The notes under the pieces: generated by a model
Database searches by the model: none
The model's input: the letters and a program-made list of their open reading frames with translations, nothing else
What the model was told of the DNA's origin: nothing
NCBI RefSeq assembly: GCF_000330505.1
Contig: NW_004443648.1
Coordinates: 416,073 to 480,072, forward strand
Source of the DNA: Entamoeba invadens IP1
Lineage: Eukaryota > Evosea > Mastigamoebida > Endamoebidae
Direction: 5' to 3'
Length of the DNA stretch: 64,000 nt
Made by a program: the position numbers and the translations under genes
Shown: positions 50,914-61,800 of the stretch, piece by piece
Layout of the letters: each line of letters opens with the position of its first letter
Position numbering within the stretch: the first letter of the stretch is position 1

Positions 50914-53000
50914 TTAGTAATCTATACGCACTCTCTTCTCAATCAACGCAAAGAACCTCGCAGTCAAAGCTAAGTCGCTTTTCAAAAAACTTAAGATAAG
51001 CATCATCTCATCGGCTTCGTTGCACACAAAAATGTCTTCAAGCTCTGTTAATATGTCTGCAAGAACACCTCCACTCTTCACAACAGACAACACAATCCGA
51101 GCTTTCTGTTGGTAGTACTCGATGAACTTGGACAATTCAATATAACACAAATGTTGTTTTCCTGAGAAGTAATAGTTCAGGATTCTGTTCGAGATGATTT
51201 CTGTTGTTGGACATCTTTGTAACATTCGAATACTCCTTTCTGGTGGTAAAGTAGCAATGGGAATTTGGCAGTGCAATATCTTTGCTGCCCTCACAATGTG
51301 GGCAGTCGCTCTATAAGAAAAGTGCTCAAATGTTGACACACTCTTCGAGACAGCCACCTGCATTGAAAGACAATTAACAACACAATAAGGCAGAGGAATA
51401 TCATAGAGCGAGTTTTGTTCGAGCTCTGTTATGTATATAGTTCGCAAAAACATGTTTTTCTTGGGTAAAAAGAACGGAAACGAAGTGAATGGAATATTTG
51501 TTGTTGTAGAAAAGTTGGGCGGGTTTAGAGCCGAAAAAATCGTGTGGAAAAAGTTGATGTTTGACTGTGTGTTGACCAACACAATGGTGAAGTATGTTTC
51601 TAAATGTGCTGTTAATACCATTGAGAGGAATTTGGCGTTAAACGGCATTTCCGGTTTTTTTTCTTTCTTCTCCTTTTTACCGTCTTTTTCATCTTTTGGC
51701 GACAAAACTTGTGGCAACGCCGTAACGACAGAAAATTCGGAAGGGAATATCAAGCATTTAACAGCATGAGAAAAGCATTCTGTGATATTAAGAATTGTGT
51801 TATTCATATTATCCTTCGCCAACTTTTTTGCCTTTTCTGGTTGGAAGTTCTGTATAGTGATATACTTAAACACATCAAGTGTTGCATTGTATATCATTAA
51901 ATTGATGGAGTCAGTCAATAGTTCCAAAGTGTGTCTATATATTGACAACCCTTTAACTGCCTCGAATTGAATCATTGTGTCATGGTTGGTGTTTTGCTTT
52001 TCAAATACCTTTCTGATCCCTTCCTCAACAGGGTCGATAGTTTCTTCTTCTTTTTTTTCGCCTTTTATTTCAAAAGGTTCTTCCCCACTTTTGGCTTCTT
52101 TCTCGTTCTGCGTTTCATCACTTTTCGTGTCAGTTTTTTCCAGATTTTTTTCGGATTTTTCATCTTGAGGATCTTTGAACTCAATATTTTCAGATATCTT
52201 TTCTTTTGGGAGTGGTAATACCAAAGTCAAACATATTAAGTAATATGGTGATGCCGACTGTTTCATTAATCTTAATATTGGTAAATAGATAAAGTGTAAT
52301 ACGGTAGCGTTTTCTCCGTCTGTTTTAATCATAAAAGTGTAAGTGATAGGGGAATGTGTTTGTATCAATTGTCCGATTTCTTCTTTATGGGCTCTCGAAA
52401 GAATGTTAAATCGATTGATTGAAAAACTCTGATTTTGCGAGATTTTCATAAAATCTTTGTTCTCAAAAATTTTCGTTTTGTCCAACGCGTAATTAAAATG
52501 AATGTTCGCTTCTTCCGATAAATCGATGATGTGTAACTGTTGAATAAATTCACCTTTAAGAATCTCACTGTCTTCACTCGCTTTTTTTTAGTAAATAATA
52601 TTAATTAAATTAACAATATTTTTTTCAAATAATGTATTAAAATTGTATTATAATATTTACCATGGAATTCATAAATTAAATAATATTAATATATTAACAT
52701 AATTAATATATTTTCGTTATATTATTAAAAACCATAAATCATGAAAAGGATTATAAGAAATCCACGTGTGTTATAAATTAACTATTAACAAATTAATAAT
52801 CAATAAAAAAACAAACCAATTTTCAATTTTCCAGAAGCAAGTGTTCCTAAAGTCATTTCAAGTAACGTGCTCAAAGAAGCCCATATCACACCCCAGTGTT
52901 CGTTCAAAGTTTCTGTATTGGAACCAAGAAGTTGTTTAAGTATCTTCACGTAATCATCAAAAGTGTGTTTTTGCGAGTAATCACTGATAAATGAACTCAT
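50914..53000 (-). CDS. 616-aa protein, unknown, two exons
   Basis: Exons are 53000-52817 and 52580-50914. They are joined by a 236-bp intron (GTTTGT...AAAAG, phase 1), the longest in the window. The second exon alone has no ATG at its true beginning; the frame is open back to the acceptor, giving GKLKI then ASEDSEILKG across the junction. The protein is mostly helical. An acidic/Lys-rich insert lies at about 190-245 (EKSGEEPFEIKG-like), and a second Lys-rich insert (DEKDGKKEKKEKK) is near residue 375. No catalytic motif or membrane span is evident. It may be a scaffold or solenoid protein. No family is claimed. Confidence 0.6.
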
Positions 53001-53365
53001 TAAGCTTAAAAGTTCAACATTGGGTGTATAGCTTTTTATGGTTTTTTATAGTTTTATTTTAATTCTTCATTAATTTGAATTGTTTTAGACACTGTATTAT
53101 AATTTAATTATAATTTAGTTATTTATTATTATTTTAAATTAAAAAAACAATTAGTTTACTTATTACTTACTCAATATTAATTAACTATATAATTTAAAAA
53201 AAAAATTTCTTTTCAACTTCAACTTTTTATTTATTAATAAAAATGTACCATTATATCCTATAAAAGTTACGAAACGAAATAGTACACTTATTTTATTACA
53301 ACATTTTCATATGAGGCGATATTTACAATAAAAATCAAAGCGAGATCATCTATTCAAAAAACGTG
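53001..53365. promoter_or_regulatory. bidirectional promoter region
   Basis: 365 bp between the divergent 616-aa and 727-aa genes. AT-rich. TATTCAAAAAACGTG immediately precedes the plus-strand start. Confidence 0.35.
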
Positions 53366-55549
53366 ATGTTGCGCAAAGGAGACATTTGTCAGATTTTATT
53401 TCGAATCACAACAAAACGCGATTTTGTGAATTTATTATGTGTTTCTAAAAGAATTGCAACGTGTGCTGAGTTTTTGACGAATAACACTTTATTTGTTAAC
53501 TCAACTTTTAAAAAGGAGTTGACAAATTTTCCAGAGAAAGTGATATACTGTGGTCTTCAGAACTTACAAGACGCCACGTGTACTCAACTACTCTTAGATA
53601 GGCAATCTAAAATAGTTTTAACTATTCACAAAACCGAAAAAATCACAAACATGTCCGCTTTGAAAGTTTTGGGCAATAACATTTATGAGATAAAATGTTT
53701 TTCCAATGCCGAACAAATTTTAAAACTCTTCAACCTTTTTTTGGGAACAAGAAAATTAACGATAGAACTTATTTCATTGATAAGTCTGAAAGATACAATC
53801 CACCGTTTACCACATCTTGAAAATATCACAATTTGGGTTGAGGTTTCCAAAACGACGTGGATAGACTTGGCAAATGTCGTGAACGACACGCAAAAACACT
53901 ATGAAGGAACTATAATAATAAAAACAATTAAAGACAATGAAGGTTTTCAAAAAATTTTCTCAATTTTTGCGGTGATGAGTGGGAGATTTAAAGTCGTTTT
54001 GGACTGCGAAATACCACCAACGTTACTTTCCTTTGCGAAAAATTCAATTTTTTCGGCCGAACAAACAAAACGTGGGATTTGTATCAACGCAGAAATGGCA
54101 ACAAGTGCTGAAGTCAACAACTTGGTTAAAATGTATAGTTTTGAAACTATTGAAGTAAATCAGAACAGCTCTGCTGTCAATCTCTCAGATTTTCATGTCG
54201 AAACGATACGACTGAAGGGCTTCATCGGGAGGATGAAATTGAGCGAGACAGTCAAGAGATTGGAATACTCTGAGGCGGAAAAAGAAAATGCCGAGGTCGA
54301 GGAGACTTCCGTGTTTCAGAATGATGTTGTTTTTTACAACAACGTCTCGTTTAAAAACAAACCCACTTTCAACAAAACAGCGACGTTTTATAACGAAGTC
54401 CTTTTTACTGATAAAGTGCACTTTGGCGGGTCTTCGGTGTTTGAGGGCAATGTGACGTTCAACAAAAGGGTGGAGTTTGAGGGAGATGTCGTTATGAAAC
54501 AAAAAGCAGTGTTTGTTGGAGATGTTGTGTTTGGAAGAAATGTCAAAGGAAATAATTTGGAGTTTCAAGAGAAGGCCGAGTTCTGGGTTGAACCCAATAT
54601 TGATAACGTCACCTACCACAAATATATGCCCGACGAGATGTTTACCAGAAAGGTTGACCATGAAAGTTTTGAGAAGAAAAAAGAAAAGAAAACGTGGTGG
54701 GGAGGGAAAGTGGAAGACGTCGAAAAACTTGAAAAACAAGATGAGAAGGTGGAGAACAGAAAACACAAGCGAAGAAGAGATTGGAGGGTCGAGTTGTTTG
54801 AAGAGAGTAATTCAGAGTCTGATTCGGACTCTGAAAACGACGATTTCCAAAATGTACTAGAAACTGAAGATGATGTGTTCGAGAGACGAAAAGAGTACGA
54901 GAGAAAACGGTTAGAGGAGCAAATAGAGTTAACCAAACGACAAGAAAACATGTTAAAAGAAATGCGAGATAGTGGGAATGTTGAAAATGATCTTAGAGCA
55001 CACACACAACTCAGAGAATTGAAAATAGAAACAACCCGAAACGAAGACTTGTCGATGCTTATACCATCTACTATTACAAGTTTGGAGATCAACGGAAAAA
55101 TGAGAGTCGACGGCATCACCGAAAACAAAAATTTGAAATTTGACGTTCATCCGATTTCATTAACATTGGTCAACTGTATTATTCCTGAAAAGATTCCTGA
55201 GACTGTTAAAGTTATCATCTTAAGGATGTGTACTGGAAATGCCGATGTACTTCAAACAGCAAAAATTGAAGATTTGAGTATTCAAACATTTAACGGACTT
55301 ACAAAACTGAGTCTGATGGACACAGTAACTTCAATTTCGTTAGTTGGGATTCCAACTTTGACTTGTGTGGAAGGGTGTGACAAATTGGTGAATTTGAAGA
55401 TCAACATGTGCGCCAAAATAAACACATTTTCACTTACAGACAAACTTGAGAGTGCAGATGTCTCATTCAGTCCGAATGTTGTTAAAATGTTGAACTCTTC
55501 CAAAATAAAGCCAAAAAGCCTCAAACTGAACAACAAAGTGATCCAGTAA
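53366..55549 (+). CDS. F-box/LRR-like protein with hexapeptide-repeat solenoid insert
   Basis: A 727-aa protein, started at the ATG 53366 (the frame is open one GTG earlier). The N-terminus (DICQILFRITTKRDFVNLLC then VSKRI) resembles the F-box-like helices found in Entamoeba leucine-rich/BspA-type proteins. Residues about 316-400 form roughly 13 near-perfect six-residue repeats of the type x-V-x-F-x-x: DVVFYN, NVSFKN, KPTFNK, TATFYN, EVLFTD, KVHFGG, SSVFEG, NVTFNK, RVEFEG, DVVMKQ, KAVFVG, DVVFGR. This periodicity predicts a narrow beta-solenoid. A basic/acidic coiled coil follows (about 430-540), then leucine-rich-like repeats (LRELKIETT, VNLKINMCAKI). Function is unknown; a scaffold or substrate adaptor would fit. 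Confidence 0.65.
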   Translation: MLRKGDICQILFRITTKRDFVNLLCVSKRIATCAEFLTNNTLFVNSTFKKELTNFPEKVIYCGLQNLQDATCTQLLLDRQSKIVLTIHKTEKITNMSALKVLGNNIYEIKCFSNAEQILKLFNLFLGTRKLTIELISLISLKDTIHRLPHLENITIWVEVSKTTWIDLANVVNDTQKHYEGTIIIKTIKDNEGFQKIFSIFAVMSGRFKVVLDCEIPPTLLSFAKNSIFSAEQTKRGICINAEMATSAEVNNLVKMYSFETIEVNQNSSAVNLSDFHVETIRLKGFIGRMKLSETVKRLEYSEAEKENAEVEETSVFQNDVVFYNNVSFKNKPTFNKTATFYNEVLFTDKVHFGGSSVFEGNVTFNKRVEFEGDVVMKQKAVFVGDVVFGRNVKGNNLEFQEKAEFWVEPNIDNVTYHKYMPDEMFTRKVDHESFEKKKEKKTWWGGKVEDVEKLEKQDEKVENRKHKRRRDWRVELFEESNSESDSDSENDDFQNVLETEDDVFERRKEYERKRLEEQIELTKRQENMLKEMRDSGNVENDLRAHTQLRELKIETTRNEDLSMLIPSTITSLEINGKMRVDGITENKNLKFDVHPISLTLVNCIIPEKIPETVKVIILRMCTGNADVLQTAKIEDLSIQTFNGLTKLSLMDTVTSISLVGIPTLTCVEGCDKLVNLKINMCAKINTFSLTDKLESADVSFSPNVVKMLNSSKIKPKSLKLNNKVIQ

Positions 55550-55674
55550 TTTACACTTTTCTCTCGTTTCAAATTATCAGTAAACCAAATTTTATAGCAA
55601 ATTTACTTTTAAATATACTATACTAATAATAAGTTAACACGTAAGAGGTACAATTTGCTTTCATTGAATGAAAA

Positions 55675-56658
55675 CTACAAGTGGTTGTGTTGTAAAACCA
55701 TCTTCGTGATTTTCCACTTCCCAAGTTTGGCTTTGAAATTGAGGTTGATCCTAAAAGGGCATTCAGTCTTCTTACTCTTTCGCTTTTTTCGTTCTTGGTG
55801 TGGTTCTTCAAAACTCGATCCAGAAGTATCTTTGGGATTGCATGATGTACTTCGGTACTTCCCAGAACATTGGCAGACTAATACTTGCTTCTTCCTTGTT
55901 CCATCTTTGTTGGTCTTGTTATTTGCACTTCCCTTTCTGATGATCAGTCCTTGTGATGTTGCCCAGTCTGTTAAGTAGCCAATGGCTTCTTCTAATGTAT
56001 CAAATTCAGTTAAACCTGTGTAAATATCGGCTTTTCTAATTGGACTGTGCGAGGCACTCATCAACTTTTTGTCCACTTTCGATGTGACCTTTTCAATATC
56101 TAAGTCCTCAGACATGGAATACTTGGACTTGAGAGTAGTCTTTTCTGATTTGAATGACAAATTGTCGAGGTCAAGATGTTGTCTGTGTATAGTTTGAGTC
56201 GAAAAGGCTCTGGTGCGTTCTTCTGTATTTTTAAAAGATGAAGTAATGGGATCTAGCTTTGTTTGCACAGTGAAGTTAATTGGAGACATTCTATTTCTAA
56301 GAAGTGGAGGTTGTAAAAAGGTCATTGAGTGTCTACCTCCTTGTTCACCAAAAGTAGAGAGTGGATACTGTTGTTGAGTCTTTAAGTCTTGTTGTTCACA
56401 AGATGAGGTAAGAGGTGCACATGTCACTTGAGAGAATGACGACTGGAACACTGGACGTACAACCTGGAAAGAATATGGTATTTGAACTGTACTAAACTGA
56501 CTACTTTGAGTGTATTGAGAACTTTGAGGAACCATAGAAGGTGCATCGTAGTACCTTTGTAAAGGACTTTGGCGTTGTGTTTGAGAAGTCTGACTAAACA
56601 AAGGAGTTGAAAGCGAACATCTGAGATATTGAGGTGCACAAGGTTGAAGGGGGTCCAT
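55675..56658 (-). CDS. FAR1/Aft1-type (WRKY-GCM1) zinc-finger DNA-binding protein
   Basis: A 327-aa nuclear protein. Residues 1-215 are Gln/Ser/Pro-rich and disordered. Residues about 218-327 are a FAR1-type domain: FDTLEEAIGYLTDWATSQGL, then VLVCQCSGKYR, a basic insert ERKKRKSKK, TECPFRINL and a final QHNHL. The zinc ligands are one or more of the Cys residues after VLV, the Cys of ECP, and the His-x-His at the very C-terminus. The domain is shared by Mutator-family transposases and host transcription factors such as yeast Aft1/Rcs1. Here it stands alone with no transposase core, which suggests a transcription factor. The stop follows only one residue after HNH. Confidence 0.75.
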   Translation of the reverse strand: MDPLQPCAPQYLRCSLSTPLFSQTSQTQRQSPLQRYYDAPSMVPQSSQYTQSSQFSTVQIPYSFQVVRPVFQSSFSQVTCAPLTSSCEQQDLKTQQQYPLSTFGEQGGRHSMTFLQPPLLRNRMSPINFTVQTKLDPITSSFKNTEERTRAFSTQTIHRQHLDLDNLSFKSEKTTLKSKYSMSEDLDIEKVTSKVDKKLMSASHSPIRKADIYTGLTEFDTLEEAIGYLTDWATSQGLIIRKGSANNKTNKDGTRKKQVLVCQCSGKYRSTSCNPKDTSGSSFEEPHQERKKRKSKKTECPFRINLNFKAKLGKWKITKMVLQHNHL

Positions 56659-57013
56659 TCCTCAAAGTATTTAAGTAATATTTTAGTATTACTCAGACTC
56701 TATTTCATATTTTTTTGGTGGTTCTCGTCTTCTTCCTAAATAATTCATAATTCACTGTCTTGCTCAAAACAATTCCTGAAAGTTCACCCCATTTTCTTTT
56801 AGCAAAACATTTTTCATAACAAATTATAATTTTGAAATATTGAAAACTATTGAAATGCCATTGAATTCCATTTTTATTTTTGAAAGTTTCAAAAAAATAA
56901 TAACATTTTAATACCATTTTTACAAACAATAACAAAATGAAAAACATTTTAATAACAAAATGATTGAAGGGTTTGTTAAAAAAAAGAATTGAACAAATAA
57001 AGTTAACACTCCA
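56659..57013. promoter_or_regulatory. bidirectional promoter region
   Basis: 355 bp between the divergent FAR1-type and ankyrin genes. A GTATTTAAG lies 14-22 bp upstream of the FAR1-type ATG on the minus-strand side (around 56668), similar to the Entamoeba GTATTTAAA TATA-like element but out of its usual -30 place. Confidence 0.35.
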
Positions 57014-57637
57014 ATGCAAACGAACGGATTCAGTGAAGATTCCGTTGAAATTTTTCTTGAACAAGTACGCCTTGGAGAGTTGGATATAGTGAAAGCCTTT
57101 GTGGGGCAAGACGCCGACATTTTGACAGTGATGAATGAAAACGGGAACTCAGCCTTACATTATGCTGTTGCCAACAGTTATAAAGAACTTTTGGAATACC
57201 TTCTGTCGTTCCCGCAAATGAAGCCATTGATTAATGTCAAAAACCTTTCTGGAAGTACTCCACTCCATTGGGCAGTTCGGTCCACACCAGAAATTGTCGA
57301 TATGCTTCTCAAAAATGGAGCGGACAAAAGCGTCTTGAACACACAACTGAAAACGCCATTGGAATTGGCTTTAGAAGAAGATAATGAAGACATAGTCGCG
57401 TTGTTAATAGGAGAGTTACCTTCTGACGTCGATCTCGACACACAAGCTGATGATGGGTCCGACGCTTTCGTTGTTGAACAATTTGACGATGAAAAAGACG
57501 CGAAAGTTGAGAAAGTTGAGCAAAAAGACATCAAAGAAACACGCGAAAAAACCGAGACAGATCAGTCAACTAGTGAGACTAAAATCTCCTTCGCAGACGC
57601 CGGCGAGAAACTTTCACCAGACCAATCCAAACAATGA
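57014..57637 (+). CDS. ankyrin-repeat protein with acidic tail
   Basis: A 207-aa cytosolic protein. Three to four ankyrin repeats are visible: NGNSALHYAVANSYKELLEYL, SGSTPLHWAVRSTPEIVDML and LKTPLELALEEDNEDIVALL. A Lys/Glu/Asp-rich disordered tail follows (about residues 140-207). Small ankyrin plus acidic-tail proteins include the yeast ribosome-assembly chaperone Yar1 and assorted adaptors. The resemblance is general and I do not assign a role. Single exon, with its ATG 355 bp from the divergent FAR1-type gene. Confidence 0.75.
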   Translation: MQTNGFSEDSVEIFLEQVRLGELDIVKAFVGQDADILTVMNENGNSALHYAVANSYKELLEYLLSFPQMKPLINVKNLSGSTPLHWAVRSTPEIVDMLLKNGADKSVLNTQLKTPLELALEEDNEDIVALLIGELPSDVDLDTQADDGSDAFVVEQFDDEKDAKVEKVEQKDIKETREKTETDQSTSETKISFADAGEKLSPDQSKQ

Positions 57638-57713
57638 GTGTTACTGTTTCGTATAAATACTATGTGACACTTATTAACCAATATTTTATTACTTCAAAAT
57701 TCAATAAACAGTC

Positions 57714-58745
57714 TTAATCTTCCCATTGTAGTATTTGAACATTTTCAATGAAAAACCCCCTCTCCTCCCCACTTATAAATTTGGTCCCTTTATCCGTGTC
57801 ATCCAAAAACGTTCTCCAAAACACCTTTGGCGTTACAAAGAACGATTCTTCTCGGTTCAATTGAATGAAATCGTTGACCACAAGTAGCGTGTTCTCTCCT
57901 CCACTAATCTTTAACACTTCACCCAGTTTTTTGATCCCAAACTTCGTTGGACAGTTCGACGTGTTTTGCAGCGAAAATACAAAGTGCGAAAAATCCTTTT
58001 GCGAGTAGATCCCAATCCCATTCGCAACTACCGAATGAAACGACCCAAAAACGTCTCCTCGTGTGTCTTCTATAACTATCATAATGTTCCTCCGCCCTTT
58101 TAATATACTCCACAGTGTTGCAGTGTCCAAGCTGTGTTGTTCCGAATCAAAAATGACAGCAAAGTGGTGTTTGTTTGTGTACTCTTGCAAGAGGCTAACA
58201 AATGATTTTGGTGGTGTACTTGAAAGCCCTTGTTGGGGGTGGCAGAACTGATCGATATCAGAGATCGACATCTCTGATACCTCTTTGTCTATTTGAGCAA
58301 GAAGAAGTGTGGCTTTTTCAAGACCACGCTGCCTTATCACTTCAGGAGTGTCACGTTTTTCTCGTCGAGGTGATTTTTCATTTTTTACGATGGACGGTGA
58401 AAATTTGACTTTCTCGTTTTTTTCAAAAAAATCGGTCTTTGACTTCGGAAGATTTTGTGGATGTTTTGAAACTTTAAGAGACCGATCCCGCCGAGGGGTT
58501 TGAGAGTCTTTTTGTTCTTTACATTGATGGAGCGTGGGACTTTCTTTCTTTTGAAATTTGTTGCCTTCACCATTCTCAAAATTGTCATCAAGCGATTTTT
58601 GTTGTCCACCCATGTTTAAAACGCTTTTTGCATACCGAGTAGTTTGTACAGTCAAATTGCCATAATTGACGATGTTCATGACTAAAACAGAGTAATTACT
58701 ACTGCGATAAAACATGTTTTTCACTTCACAATTTGTTGGTTGCAT
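57714..58745 (-). CDS. TLDc-domain protein
   Basis: A 343-aa protein. Residues 1-165 are basic and disordered (SQTPRRDRSLK, EKSPRREKRDTPE). Residues about 180-343 form a TLDc-like domain of the Entamoeba type: HHFAVIFDSEQHSLDTATLW, KGRRNIMIVIEDTRGDVFGSF, and the end GFFIENVQILQWED. TLDc proteins protect against oxidative damage or modulate the V-ATPase in other eukaryotes. Entamoeba has an expanded set whose role is unknown. It is convergent with the ankyrin gene, 76 bp apart. Confidence 0.7.
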   Translation of the reverse strand: MQPTNCEVKNMFYRSSNYSVLVMNIVNYGNLTVQTTRYAKSVLNMGGQQKSLDDNFENGEGNKFQKKESPTLHQCKEQKDSQTPRRDRSLKVSKHPQNLPKSKTDFFEKNEKVKFSPSIVKNEKSPRREKRDTPEVIRQRGLEKATLLLAQIDKEVSEMSISDIDQFCHPQQGLSSTPPKSFVSLLQEYTNKHHFAVIFDSEQHSLDTATLWSILKGRRNIMIVIEDTRGDVFGSFHSVVANGIGIYSQKDFSHFVFSLQNTSNCPTKFGIKKLGEVLKISGGENTLLVVNDFIQLNREESFFVTPKVFWRTFLDDTDKGTKFISGEERGFFIENVQILQWED

Positions 58746-58896
58746 TTCTGGCGCAGTTTATGAATTTTGGAGTTTGTTGTCAAACTTTGCCAAATAGCCA
58801 AAAAGTCGTTTTCAGTTCTTCAAGAAAACGTCATTACAAAGAAAGCAAAATATGAACTAAAAACAAACTAAAGATAAACAAAAACATCATTTGAAT

Positions 58897-61800
58897 TCAA
58901 AATTTCATATGTAACACGTTGTTGATGTGTTGCGAGATGGTGCTTGGCAATAACCCCTCGTACATTTCTGGTTTGCTGACAAGGTCCGTCATGGTAAAAG
59001 CAGATAAAAACTGTGCCATGAATGGCTGCACACCTGAAATGCTCGAAAGAATGTTTTCAAAGAAACTTTCCTTTTCCATCAGCCATTCAAATTTACCCTC
59101 TTGCTTTCCACACACATTTCTCAAGATCTCGAAAATATTCTCCGTACTCTCAGCGAAGTAAATTGGTGCACTGAAGTTTCTGAGTAAAATGATGTTGTTA
59201 AATTCCACAAATGTGTTGACAACATCAATTTTTACGACAATTGCAATGCGGTTGCATGCACATAAAGCGTCCAGTTTTTCTATTTGCTCCTTCCACCTTT
59301 TGTCTTTGAGGTCTACAACGACAACACCATAAATAATATTTCCAAAAATCGCGTGATACGGAATTCTCCTTGTGACAAATGTGCATTTATCGTCAAGTGT
59401 CCGCTCTTCAGAAAACATGTCATAAAGAGTCTGTGATATTACGCACTCCATTTCAAACTTCTCGCTTTTTTGGATTGGTGGAATGTAATGCACAAATTTC
59501 TGGTTTTTAAATTCCTCAAAGCTGCGAATGAGAAAATTGACGTCGAGCGGATGTTTTCTCGCCACTCCAGTTGTCAAGGCACAACACCCTAAAGCCGGGA
59601 GAGTTTGCAGTCCGCTCCACAAAAGTGTCAATTTGATTTTGTGTGTCTCACAGATTTCCCCAAATAATGAAATTGTTTGCAAGCTCTGTGGAAAAACAAC
59701 AAGAAGCTCTTTTATACTCGAAAAGTTGATTTTTCCAATGTCATCTCCAACATAATTTGGATTGAAAGAAACAACTGCAACAAGATTTGTCAGCCGCGTT
59801 GTCCTCCATTCGGTAACTTTTGTCAAAACTTCATCTTCATTCACAATGTTATTTTCGTATGACGTAATAACATTTTCAAAACTCTTGTCATCTTTTGGAA
59901 GGAGAACAAACACTGACTTCATCGATTCTGTCAACAGAAGCTGTTTCGCGATAGACTTCCACACACAATCTTTTTCAACAAACCTTCTCATCCCACCACA
60001 ACGTTCAATCAACAACCTCAGCAAAGTGAATTTGGCTGGTGATGGTGTTGTTGTCAGCACACTGTAATTCAAAGGAGAAAACCCACGGAACAAAAGCCCA
60101 TTTTTTGTAACAGCACTTTTATTGTTGAAGAGTGTATCTACAAAGACTAAACTGGTTGTTTTAGTTGCGCCACGTTCTTCTTGCTCTTTTGGAAGCGTGA
60201 AATCAATCAAAAATAACAGATCGAATGTAATGGCGCGAACAAAAGATGGAACATTGTTGTCTGAGATAAACGTGACCGTTTTTCGAGGAAAAAAGTTTTC
60301 TTTGTTCTCAACCTTCGTCGTTTTGGAGTCTTCGTGGTGTTCTTTTTCGTTTCCATTAAAAGATTCAAAAGTGCAGTACACAAGATTTTCAAAGTAGTGT
60401 TGAAGTATTTTTTTAATCAACTCGAAGTTCCCCGTTTCGGCGATAATTCCAAACTTCGCATTTGGTTTACTTCGAAGAAGTGAAAACATTTTTGTTGCAA
60501 TCGCCGAGCAAAGTGCAGAGGGGAACGTTAAAACTGACTGCATTCGCTCCATTTTGTCTACATAATTTACAAAGTCGTTGTAAATGACATTTGATTGAAA
60601 AGCGTGAAATATTTTTGGAAGAACCACGACAACACTTTGTGGGACGGAAATTGGGGTTTTGATTTTCCAGTCATTTTTATTGTCAAACTCGGCGATCTCC
60701 ACTGCGCTGTTCTTGCGACGGGTTTCGAATCCGTTTGTAACATCAGGTGGTGTTGTTACAGCAAAAAACTGATTCACTCTGTCAAACAAAGAGACGTTTA
60801 TTTTGTTCCGTATCTCTCTGTCAAGTTTGACTGTCATGAATGAAGAAGCTTTTGAGTGTGTTGGCGACTTTTCTTCTTCCATTCGTTTTTTATCTCCACT
60901 GTTTATTTCCGCCACATTTAAAGCAACAGGATTTATTTCTGCTGAAAAGGTGTTACTTTTGCAACTCTCTGCACAACTTTTTTTGCTGATATTGTAATTG
61001 ATCCTTGGTTTAAATTTAGTTTTTGTGTGCCGCAAAGAAAAGTGCCTTTTGAGTTCGTCCGCGAACGGCACAACAAACACGTCGTCTCCAACAAGAAACA
61101 TCGCCTTTTGCAAATCGTTTTTGGGGTTCTTAAGCTGGAAGACGGCAGGTCTCCTGTTGCATTTGAATTTACTTTCGTGTTGAATGTTTTCTTGAAGAAC
61201 TGGGAGAACAACCTTAACGCTCTTCTGGTGCTTTGAAACAGCAGATTTTACAGTGCGAATTTCGTCAAGTATTTCATCTATTTCGCTGTCGCTTATGTCT
61301 GAAGGTGTTTGGACCAAATTGTCGCTTTTCAGAATACATGAATTGACTTGTTTGTCTGTTTCTTGTAGTTTTGCTGTTGAGTTCTGTACCCTTACACTTG
61401 GAGAAGACAAAAACAAAGTTTTGGGGTTTTCGAGTATTTGTGACTTTTTTGAAATGCTCTTATTTCCTTTTAATTGCAGGTTTGTTGTTTGAATTTCCAA
61501 GAGAGAGGATTCGTCCATTATTTCTTCAATCTCCTTGTCGCTTAGTTTTTGGCAATCCTTGTCTCTGTTGGCATAGTACATTTCGTTGCAATGCAAAAGA
61601 TTGGCAACTCCATCAGTTTGACTCCTTCCAACTAAAAAGTCATCTTCTTTTTCATTTATTTGTCTTTTTTGAGTTTGGACGTTGAATTGTTGGGTCGAGT
61701 TTTTTTGTTTGAAAACCTCGGGAAATAAACCGACTTCTGTCATTTGGTATGTTGCATTAGCGACAACCTTTATCTTGAATGGGACTGTGTTCAAATCGAA

